From an uncultured Acidobacteriota bacterium (GTDB taxonomy: Bacteria > Acidobacteriota > Terriglobia > Terriglobales > CAINCZ01), in NCBI GenBank assembly GCA_903847195.1, contig CAINCZ010000050.1, positions 1 to 8,013 of the forward strand: DNA of 8,013 bases. The letters are read 5' to 3'. Positions 1 to 5,350 of this stretch are shown here, one piece after another. Under the pieces are notes generated by a model, which saw nothing but the letters and a program-made list of their open reading frames with translations, was not told where the DNA came from and did no database searches. Numbering within the stretch: position 1 is the first letter of the stretch; each line of letters opens with the position of its first letter. The translations under genes and the position numbers were made by a program.

Positions 1-208
1 GCCGCAGGATCTCGCCCGTCATCATCAGCTCGCTGATGAAGTACTGCTTGGCTTCAAACCTCCGCCCGACCTCTTCCACGCCCTGCTGGCAAGCCGCCAG
101 AATCTCGGTGGCCGGCACCTGCGCCGCTACCGCCGCCTTCACCGCTTCGAGCGCCTGATCTTCTTCCACTTCACCCAGCGCTGCCTTGATTGCTTCCAGT
201 TTGTCCAC
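1..208 (-). CDS. Corrinoid (cobalamin-binding) protein, N-terminal part, cut by window edge
   Basis: Only the first 69 codons are in the window; the gene continues past base 1. The translation, read from a GTG at 208-206, begins VDKLEAIKAALGEVEEDQAL and contains VEEVGRRFEAKQYFISELMM. This is the helical cap (B12-binding_2) signature of MtbC/MttC-type corrinoid proteins and the MetH cobalamin-binding region, where the pattern VGxxFExxxYFxxEL precedes the Rossmann domain that holds the cofactor through DxHxxG. That second domain lies outside the window, so cofactor binding is expected from the family and not seen. The family carries a methyl group on cobalamin between methyltransferases; some members are sensory. 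No ATG is available in this frame before an upstream TAG. I chose this GTG because GAGGTG lies just ahead of it as a ribosome-binding site. A second in-frame GTG two codons upstream (214-212) and one further up at about 254 are alternatives. It is read separately from the regulators upstream, after a 289-nt gap. Confidence 0.75.
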   Translation of the reverse strand, partial: MDKLEAIKAALGEVEEDQALEAVKAAVAAQVPATEILAACQQGVEEVGRRFEAKQYFISELMMTGEILR

Positions 209-230
209 AAGCACCTCGATGGATTTCAGC

Positions 231-244
231 CCGGGTAAGCCCGG
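231..244 (-). other. Short GC hairpin in the leader of the corrinoid gene
   Basis: The minus strand reads CCGGG-CTTA-CCCGG, a perfect 5-bp stem with a 4-nt loop, ending 22 nt before the proposed GTG start at 208. It lies in the predicted untranslated leader. No cobalamin-riboswitch core is recognisable around it and the leader looks too short for one, so it may simply be local structure affecting translation, or chance. Confidence 0.3.
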
Positions 245-309
245 TGCCGTCGGAACGCCACGCACATGGATCGGCGCAGCGCCCTAACGCTTTCATCTGC
301 TTTGGCGGC

Positions 310-338
310 AGCCTATGCGACCGAACGCTGAGTGTCAA
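310..338 (-). promoter_or_regulatory. Candidate sigma-70 promoter for the corrinoid-protein gene
   Basis: On the minus strand a perfect -35 hexamer TTGACA (338-333) is followed after exactly 17 nt by TAGGCT (315-310), which keeps the TA and final T of the -10 consensus. It lies in the intergenic gap and points at the corrinoid-protein start about 100 nt downstream. This implies a leader of roughly 95 nt. The -10 match is only moderate and there is no experimental support, so this is a candidate. Confidence 0.45.
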
Positions 339-497
339 GGGGATTTCGAACTGCGGCAAGGAGGCGTTTCGAGCAGCGTGGCAGGAGCCGAGTCGCGCAC
401 GCAACGAGACACCGTCCGGGAGTCTGCAAACGGCCCCCGGGCTGCGCGGAGCAGCACCCGTCTCCGCAGGTTGCGGCCGTGCCGCCGCTGTGACCAG

Positions 498-1724
498 TCA
501 CGCTGAACCCTGCCACTGCGACGAGAGCACGATGTGCTCCGGCGCAATCACCGGTGACGATTCCGCCAGGATGGAGGCCCGCTCCATCACGTGCCGCAAC
601 TCGCGGACGTTGCCTGGCCAGTTGTGGTGAACGAGCTTTTCCATGGCGGCATGGCTGATGCGGCCGGCTGCGGCGCCGAACTCCCGCAGGAAGTGCTCGG
701 CGAGCGAGCGCAAATCGCCACTCCGCCGGTTCAGAGGCGGCAGCGCAATCGGAAACACTGAAAGCCGGAAGTACAGATCTTCACGGAACTGGCCGCTGCG
801 AGCCCGTCGTTCCAGGTCGATGTTGCTGGCCGCAATCACCCGCACGTCCACGCGAAACACATCGGCGCTGCCGAGGCGCTGCACTTCTCCATTCTCAAGA
901 AAGCGCAGCAGCTTGGATTGCAGGTTCAGGGGCATATCGCCGATCTCGTCCAGAAATAGCGTGCCGTTGTGCGCGGCGTGAATTCGCCCGATGCGCGACT
1001 GGACCGCGCCGGTAAAGGCTCCGCGCAGGAATCCGAACAACTCGGACTCCAGCAGCTGCTCCGGAATGGCCGCGCAGTTGATCGTGATCATCGGCTTGCC
1101 GGCACGGCTGCTCAGCTGATGCACCGCTCTCGCGATGAGTTCCTTGCCGGTTCCGGTGGCGCCCGTGATCAATACGGGGGTATTGCGCGGCGCCACCAGC
1201 CGGGTCATGCGGTAAACGCGCGCCATCTCTAGGCTCGTGCCCACCATGTCGGGAAGCAGTTCCGGACGAGGGACGGCGGCGTAACGCCCATCGGCGGTGA
1301 TGGGAGGCACGCGCGGAGGCAACACCTGAACTTCGCTGTAGCCGCCTTCGCGCTCCCGTTCTCCGTCCCGGCGCGAGAGTAGGCGCACCAGCTCCTGGAC
1401 CGCCGCGCCGGAATTCTCCTCGGCAGCCAGCGGCTGGCGGTCAGAGCCATCCAGTACCACGACCGACAGACCCGGATAACGGCCCCGCGCCAGCGCAGCG
1501 ACCTCGCCGCTCTCCAGATCGGGCAGCACCTCATCCAGCAACAGCACCTGGCAGCCGCTCTCCTCCAGGCGGCTCAGGGCCTCGGCTCCGCTGTCCACCA
1601 CCAGCGTGCGCCAGTGTGCGGCCGTCAGCGTGGTTATAATCTCGGATCTCAGCTCCCGCTGCGCGCTCACCACCAGCGCAGCAGGCCTTGGATCGCCGTA
1701 CGATACGGTTGCCGGACTCGCCAT
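498..1724 (-). CDS. Sigma-54-dependent activator (bEBP) with degenerate receiver and no HTH domain
   Basis: A 408-residue NtrC-like protein that would use ATP to remodel sigma-54 RNA polymerase. Residues about 15-115 look like a receiver: LLLDEVLPDL keeps the phospho-acceptor-like Asp64. However, the acidic pair after the first strand is replaced (LVVSAQREL), and the conserved Lys-Pro region is not recognisable. Residues about 160-390 form a complete AAA+ motor: Walker A GATGTGKE (188-195), the sigma-54-contacting loop GAFTGA (235-240), Walker B TLFLDE (255-260), the arginine-finger segment FREDLYFRL (313-321) and the lid motif NWPGNVREL (368-376). The protein ends about 30 residues later, with no Fis-type helix-turn-helix. 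NtrC relatives usually run to 440-480 residues with one. HTH-less activators are known, for example FlgR of Helicobacter and Campylobacter, which control flagellar genes from solution. Start: ATG preceded by GGGTGGAG. It lies 58 nt after the OmpR-type gene. The ATPase role is secure; targets and signal are unknown. Confidence 0.9.
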   Translation of the reverse strand: MASPATVSYGDPRPAALVVSAQRELRSEIITTLTAAHWRTLVVDSGAEALSRLEESGCQVLLLDEVLPDLESGEVAALARGRYPGLSVVVLDGSDRQPLAAEENSGAAVQELVRLLSRRDGEREREGGYSEVQVLPPRVPPITADGRYAAVPRPELLPDMVGTSLEMARVYRMTRLVAPRNTPVLITGATGTGKELIARAVHQLSSRAGKPMITINCAAIPEQLLESELFGFLRGAFTGAVQSRIGRIHAAHNGTLFLDEIGDMPLNLQSKLLRFLENGEVQRLGSADVFRVDVRVIAASNIDLERRARSGQFREDLYFRLSVFPIALPPLNRRSGDLRSLAEHFLREFGAAAGRISHAAMEKLVHHNWPGNVRELRHVMERASILAESSPVIAPEHIVLSSQWQGSA

Positions 1725-1757
1725 TTCTCCACCCGTCTGAGTTTCTACACCAGAGGA

Positions 1758-1775
1758 CTGCCACCCTGAGGGCAG
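1758..1775 (-). other. Stem-loop between the two regulator genes
   Basis: In the 58-nt spacer between the OmpR-type regulator and the sigma-54 activator, the minus strand reads CTGCC-8nt-GGCAG, a perfect 5-bp stem whose loop (CTCAGGGT) could add one or two further pairs. It is followed by TCCTCTGG with no T-run, so it is not a standard intrinsic terminator. It could be an mRNA-processing or stabilising structure in a two-gene transcript, or chance. Confidence 0.3.
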
Positions 1776-1782
1776 CGCCTCG

Positions 1783-2451
1783 TCAAGCTGCCGCTACCTG
1801 GTAGCCGATGCCACGCACGGTATGGATCAGTTTCAGGTTGAACTCATCATCGATTTTCTTGCGCAGGTAATTGATGTACACATCGACCAGGTTCGTGTTG
1901 GCTTCCAGCCCGAAATTCCATACGTGCTGCAAGATCCGGGCCCGCGCCAGCGGGGCTCCCGGATTACACATCAGAAACTCAAGCAACGCGAACTCCTTCG
2001 GCGTCAGTTCGATGGCCCGGCCACGGCGTTCCACCCGCCGTTCCAGCCGGTCCAGTTGCAAGTCGGCCACGCGCAGCACCGCCCGGGCCGGATGCGAAAG
2101 CCGGCGCCCCAGCGCCCGCACCCGTGCACACAGTTCCTGCAACGAAATCGGCTTCACCAGGCAATCGTCGGCGCCGGCGTCCAGCAGCGCAATGCGCTCG
2201 GCAATCTGCCGGCATGAGCTCAACGCCAGCACCCCGCCAAATGGCCGCGTCGAGCGGAGCGCCCGCAGCAGTTCCATGCCGGCCCCGTCGCCGTCCGTAT
2301 TCACGATTGCTATGTCGTAGTCAATCTCGGAAATGAGCCGCCGGGCCACGGCCGTCTCTTTCTCGCCCTGCACGTCGTGCCCCGCTGCTTCCAGCATCTG
2401 CCGCAGCAGGCACGCCATGGCCTCGTCGGATTCGATCATCAATATTCGCAT
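1783..2451 (-). CDS. OmpR/PhoB-family transcription regulator with atypical receiver
   Basis: A 222-residue protein of normal length for the family. Residues 1-118 form a receiver fold and about 125-220 a winged-helix DNA-binding domain. The output domain is textbook: IELTPKEFALLEFL, the recognition region VDVYINYLRKKID, and the final hairpin IHTVRGIGYQV. The receiver is not. The acidic pocket reads MIESDE (Glu7, Ser8, Asp9). The strand that should end in the phospho-acceptor Asp reads DIAIVNTDGDGAG, putting Asn51 at that place, one residue shorter than usual in the following loop. The switch Ser78 (ALSS) and Lys100 (LVKP) are kept. Family knowledge suggests such a protein may bind DNA without conventional phosphorylation; Asp53 or Asp55 as a substitute is possible but unproven. 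No sensor kinase gene adjoins it. The ATG at 2451 gives the natural MRILMIE start, though only a weak GGCGGC lies upstream. It follows cheR after 126 nt. Confidence 0.9.
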   Translation of the reverse strand: MRILMIESDEAMACLLRQMLEAAGHDVQGEKETAVARRLISEIDYDIAIVNTDGDGAGMELLRALRSTRPFGGVLALSSCRQIAERIALLDAGADDCLVKPISLQELCARVRALGRRLSHPARAVLRVADLQLDRLERRVERRGRAIELTPKEFALLEFLMCNPGAPLARARILQHVWNFGLEANTNLVDVYINYLRKKIDDEFNLKLIHTVRGIGYQVAAA

Positions 2452-2546
2452 CGCCAGCCGCCAAGTAGTGATTCTGCACGCGCAGCTGCGGAGAAAGGAA
2501 GTCCAGTGCGAACGGTTTACAGGTGGGCAATCCGTATCCGGGAGGC

Positions 2547-2567
2547 GTTCGGTTTTGGGAACCGGAC
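2547..2567 (-). other. Inverted repeat just after cheR
   Basis: Arms GTTCGGTT (2547-2554) and AACCGGAC (2560-2567), given on the plus strand, flank a 5-nt loop. They form an 8-bp stem with one imperfect pair (a C/A mismatch in the minus-strand transcript). It begins about 10 nt beyond the cheR stop, where an operon-end structure would sit. There is no T-run after it on the minus strand, so intrinsic termination is doubtful. It could partly uncouple the che operon from the OmpR-type gene, or protect the upstream mRNA. The rest of the 126-nt spacer shows no promoter I can defend. Confidence 0.4.
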
Positions 2568-2577
2568 AACGACCGGC

Positions 2578-3396
2578 TTACTTGTGTCGGTACCAGTGAG
2601 AAGCGCCGACCGGAATGCGCTCGAAGTTGTCGTCCAGGTTCATCGTCGTCTCGGCCGAGCCAAGCACGAGATAGGCATCGCGCCGTATCACCCGGCGCAC
2701 CTGCGCCAGGATGCGGCGCTTTACGTCCACGTCGAAGTAAATCAGCACGTTGCGCAGAAACACCACGTCAACGCTGGAAACTTCCGTCCAGGGTTCGGCT
2801 GCCAGATTCATCGGGCGGAAGCTGACCAGTTTGCGAATCTCCGGGCTGATCTCCCACTCGCCGCCTTTCGCGCTGAAATAGCGGGCCAGCAGGCGTGCCG
2901 GCAATCCACGATTAACCTCGAGTTGGCTGAACCTCCCCTCGCGCGCCCGTTCCAGAATGCGCCCCGAAATGTCGGTCGCTACCAGTTTCAAGTCCCATCC
3001 CAGCAATTGCGGAAACTGCTCCCGGATGATCATGGCGATGCTGTAAATCTCCTGCCCGCTGGAGCAGGCGGCGCTCCAGATATTCAGGCGGCGCTCCGTG
3101 GCTCGCCTGACCATCAGTTCCGGCAGGATTGCGGACCGCAGGCTGTCGAAGGGCGTCAGGTCGCGGAAGAACCAGGTCTCGTTATTGGTCATCGCGTCCA
3201 GGATCTTGCGGCGCAGACCGCCGCCCAGGTCGCGACGCGCGGATTCCAGCAACTGCTGCACCGAGCCGACTCCTGCATGCGGCAGCAACGGCGTAAGCCG
3301 GCACTCGGCCAGGTAGTGCTTGTCGGCATCCAGCATGATCGCCGAGTTCTCCCGCAGAAATGTTCGCAGATACTCAAATTCGGCGGCGCCGATCAT
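2578..3396 (-). CDS. cheR: Chemotaxis protein methyltransferase CheR
   Basis: A 272-residue enzyme that transfers methyl groups from S-adenosylmethionine to glutamates of chemoreceptors, resetting kinase activity in opposition to CheB. The helical N-terminal domain (about 1-80) ends in the family motif NETWFFRD (72-79). The SAM-binding Rossmann part shows WSAACSSGQEIYSIAM (107-122), ATDIS (140-144), and FLRNVLIYFD (213-222), with LVLGSAET near the end. Length is standard and no extra TPR or C-terminal domain is present. The SAM loop differs slightly from the common STGEEPYS version (Gln for the first Glu, Ile for Pro), but the second Glu is kept, so activity is expected. The ATG overlaps the cheB stop as ATGA, indicating translational coupling. 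Its receptor substrates are not encoded here. The identification is firm. Confidence 0.97.
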   Translation of the reverse strand: MIGAAEFEYLRTFLRENSAIMLDADKHYLAECRLTPLLPHAGVGSVQQLLESARRDLGGGLRRKILDAMTNNETWFFRDLTPFDSLRSAILPELMVRRATERRLNIWSAACSSGQEIYSIAMIIREQFPQLLGWDLKLVATDISGRILERAREGRFSQLEVNRGLPARLLARYFSAKGGEWEISPEIRKLVSFRPMNLAAEPWTEVSSVDVVFLRNVLIYFDVDVKRRILAQVRRVIRRDAYLVLGSAETTMNLDDNFERIPVGASHWYRHK

Positions 3397-4487
3397 GATT
3401 GAGTCCCCGTTGCCCGTAGCGGTGCTGTCAAGCCGATGCCCAATCGGCGCGTTATTTCGGGGGCGATCTGCGGGAGCGGCAGAACTGCGTCGGCCAGCCC
3501 CTCGCGTGCGATGTAGCCAGGCATCCCCCAGACCACGGATGTTGCCTCGTCCTGCACGATGATCTCCGCCCCGCAGTTGCGTAAATTGCGGGCTCCGAGC
3601 AGCCCGTCCTGCCCCATCCCGGTCAGCACCACGGCCATCGCCCCACTGCCATAGACCTCGGCCACGGAGCGGAACAGCACGTCCACCGACGGACGGCAGG
3701 AGTTTTCCGGAGGCTGCTGCGTCAGCCGCATCTTCACCTGCGTACCCTCACGGACCAGCGCGAGGTGATAGTCGCCGCGGGCGATCCAGGCTTCACCGGG
3801 CAGCACCACCGCGCCTTCCTCCGCCTCGCGCACGGGAAACGGACACTTGGAGGCAAGCCGTTCTGCCAGGAAACGCGTAAACAGCGGAGGCATATGCTGC
3901 ACAATCAGCAGCGGCACGCGCAGTTGGGCAGGCAGGGCGGAAAGCAAACAGGTCAGGGCATTGGGACCACCCGTGGAGCTGCCGATGGCGACCACTTCCG
4001 TGCGGCGTCTTCCGGCTGTGCCAACGCTCGCAGGCAAACGGCGAGCCAGGGCGGCACGGCGCACCTGCAGGTTGCGGCTCGAACAAAGTGCCTTGATGCG
4101 CGGCGCCAGTTCACGCCGGATCACCTGCGGCGCCTGCCCGGCGCTCGCACTCGATGGTTTGGTGACGTAATCGTTGGCCCCCTGCGACAGGGCTTCCAGC
4201 GTAGCCTCGGCGCCGCGCTCGGTGAGGGTGCTGAACATGATGACCGGCAGCTGCGGCCAGCGGCGCCTGATCTGCGCCAACGCCTCCAGCCCATTCATCT
4301 CCGGCATTTCGATGTCCAGCGTGACCAGGTCCGGCGACAGGCGCGCGATCCCGTCCAGCGCCAGCGCGCCGTTGGAGGCCGTAGCTACCACCTCCATCTC
4401 CGGATCGCCTCCCAGGCCCTCCGACACCAGCCGGCGCATCACCGCCGAATCGTCCACGACCAGCACCCTGTGCTTCATCATTGCCAC
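3393..4487 (-). CDS. cheB: Chemotaxis response regulator, protein-glutamate methylesterase CheB
   Basis: A 364-residue two-domain enzyme that demethylates and deamidates chemoreceptors when phosphorylated by CheA. The receiver (residues 5-125) has the acidic pair Asp12-Asp13, phospho-acceptor Asp58 in LVTLDIEMPEMNG, and Lys110 in VTKP. A linker of about 40 residues leads to the esterase domain (about 163-355) with the catalytic triad in place: Ser171 in IGSSTGGP, His198 in IVQHMP, and Asp294 in TGMGQDG. All are family-standard, so full function is expected. The frame opens with GTG directly after the cheY stop. The ATGs at 4481 and especially 4478 (giving MKHRVLVVDDS) fit the usual CheB N-terminus better, with TGAGTGG upstream as a modest ribosome-binding site, so the true start may be up to 9 nt shorter. 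The 3' end overlaps cheR by 4 nt. Confidence 0.97.
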   Translation of the reverse strand: MAMMKHRVLVVDDSAVMRRLVSEGLGGDPEMEVVATASNGALALDGIARLSPDLVTLDIEMPEMNGLEALAQIRRRWPQLPVIMFSTLTERGAEATLEALSQGANDYVTKPSSASAGQAPQVIRRELAPRIKALCSSRNLQVRRAALARRLPASVGTAGRRRTEVVAIGSSTGGPNALTCLLSALPAQLRVPLLIVQHMPPLFTRFLAERLASKCPFPVREAEEGAVVLPGEAWIARGDYHLALVREGTQVKMRLTQQPPENSCRPSVDVLFRSVAEVYGSGAMAVVLTGMGQDGLLGARNLRNCGAEIIVQDEATSVVWGMPGYIAREGLADAVLPLPQIAPEITRRLGIGLTAPLRATGTQS

Positions 4488-4850
4488 TCAGAACCCGAGT
4501 ATTTGGAGTTTGTCCCGAACCACTTCCGGGTTGAACGGCTTCATCATGTATTCGTCGGCTCCGCACAACAGCGCGCGCTGGACTTCCTGCAACTCGCTCT
4601 GCGCGGTGACCATCATGATGCGCATCTGGTCGAAGCGGCTGTCGGCGCGGACGGTGCGGACCAGGTCAACCCCGCTCATGCCGGGCAGGTTCCAGTCGAT
4701 CAGCGCCAACTCTGCTGCGCCTTCCTGCTGCAGAACATCCCAGCCGGCCTCGGCACTGCCGGCCTCAAGCGTCTCAAAGCCCGCCTTCTTCATGTGCATC
4801 TTCAACACACTGCGCATCGTGCTGGAGTCATCCACAATCAGCGCTCGCAT
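4488..4850 (-). CDS. cheY: Single-domain chemotaxis response regulator CheY
   Basis: A 120-residue stand-alone receiver, the usual CheY length. All phosphorylation residues are present: Asp7-Asp8 (IVDDSSTMR), phospho-acceptor Asp52 (LALIDWNLPGMSG), switch Thr82 (MMVTAQ) and Lys104 (YMMKPF). The WNLP segment is typical of CheY proteins that dock with CheA and a motor or other effector. When phosphorylated by CheA it would diffuse to its target, which this window does not reveal (flagellar switch or type IV pilus machinery are both possible). The start is well supported: AGAAGGTG lies 5-6 nt before the ATG. It follows cheW by 60 nt and its stop directly abuts the cheB frame. No CheZ, CheC or CheX phosphatase gene is visible, so dephosphorylation may be intrinsic or encoded elsewhere. 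Confidence 0.96.
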   Translation of the reverse strand: MRALIVDDSSTMRSVLKMHMKKAGFETLEAGSAEAGWDVLQQEGAAELALIDWNLPGMSGVDLVRTVRADSRFDQMRIMMVTAQSELQEVQRALLCGADEYMMKPFNPEVVRDKLQILGF

Positions 4851-4910
4851 AGTTCACCTTCTCTGGCGGTCGTTTGCCCGGGCTTGCTCATAGCGGCAAT
4901 CTTCATTAGC

Positions 4911-5348
4911 TCACGCAGTACCCGGCGCCTCGACCGCCTTCTCCATCTTCAGCACTAGCAACAACCTGTCCTTCAGCTTGTAGACTCCGCTGATCATCTG
5001 GCGGGCAAGACCTGCTAGGGTATCCGGCGGCGGCTCGAAGCTGCCGTCTTCCACCTCCACCACGTCACCGATCTCATCCACCAGCAAACTGACAGCGCCG
5101 TCGGCCGTGCGTACGACCACATTCATCGGCTCAACTCCGGCAGCGCGCGGCGGCATCTCCAGCAGACGCCGCAAGTCGATGGCGGTTACGATCTGGCCGC
5201 GCAGATTCAACAGGCCGCCAATTGTCGGCTGCGCCAGTGGAACCGGCGTGGTCTGCTGACAGCGCAGCACTTCCTGCACTTTGTGTACCTCGACGCCAAA
5301 GGCCGCGCCGTCTAGAAAAAAGGTGCAAAACTGCTGCCGTGACGCCAT
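4911..5348 (-). CDS. cheW: Chemotaxis coupling protein CheW
   Basis: A 145-residue scaffold protein that links CheA to receptor tips at the inner membrane; it has no catalytic activity. The whole length is one CheW (SH3-like pair) domain. After the first strand (FCTFFLDGAAFGVEV) come the signature NLRGQIVTAIDLRRLL (48-63), the strand SLLVDEIGDVVEVE (87-100), and a C-terminal segment GVYKLKDRLLLVLKMEKAV. The frame also allows a TTG start 6 nt upstream, at 5354. I prefer the ATG at 5348-5346 because AAGGAG sits 6-7 nt ahead of it, overlapping the end of cheA. With that start, only 2 nt separate it from the cheA stop, so the two are very likely translated together. It is close in kind to the two CheW-like domains inside the neighbouring CheA, but separate from them. 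Confidence 0.95.
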   Translation of the reverse strand: MASRQQFCTFFLDGAAFGVEVHKVQEVLRCQQTTPVPLAQPTIGGLLNLRGQIVTAIDLRRLLEMPPRAAGVEPMNVVVRTADGAVSLLVDEIGDVVEVEDGSFEPPPDTLAGLARQMISGVYKLKDRLLLVLKMEKAVEAPGTA

Positions 5349-5350
5349 GT

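Larger units (their letters stand above)
209..497. other. Intergenic gap between sigma-54 activator and corrinoid gene
   Basis: This 289-nt stretch holds no convincing coding sequence on either strand. It was specifically examined, in the minus-strand frames after the activator's stop, for a missing helix-turn-helix domain, and none was found. It contains the candidate promoter at 310-338 and the leader hairpin at 231-244. Just after the activator's stop there are two small inverted repeats: GTGAC-2nt-GTCAC at 490-501, which overlaps the stop codon, and GCGGC-6nt-GCCGC at 473-488. Neither is followed by a T-run on the minus strand, so they are at best weak or Rho-assisted terminator candidates. 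Confidence 0.5.

Noticed and set aside
209..497. A cobalamin riboswitch ahead of the corrinoid gene
   Set aside because: Looked for because of the B12 link, but the predicted leader is only about 95 nt and no B12-box-like conserved core was seen.
523..540. Perfect inverted repeat GAGCAC-3nt-GTGCTC
   Set aside because: It lies inside the coding end of the sigma-54 activator (codons for EHIVL) and is explained by the protein sequence; no sign of operator context.
190..630. Plus-strand 146-codon frame across the left intergenic gap
   Set aside because: Overlaps both the corrinoid start and the activator end on the opposite strand, has shadow-like composition and no known motif.
4853..4907. Small minus-strand frame between cheW and cheY starting MKIAAMSK
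   Set aside because: About 22 codons, runs into the cheY start, no clear ribosome-binding site of its own and no recognisable similarity; most likely chance.
3765..4958. Long plus-strand open frame (397 codons) antisense to cheB, cheY and the end of cheW, with similar long antisense frames at 2377-3402, 5537-6487 and 6575-7684
   Set aside because: They mirror genuine genes with intact catalytic motifs, their translations are rich in Arg, His and Gln with no family resemblance, and long antisense frames are expected in GC-rich coding DNA.
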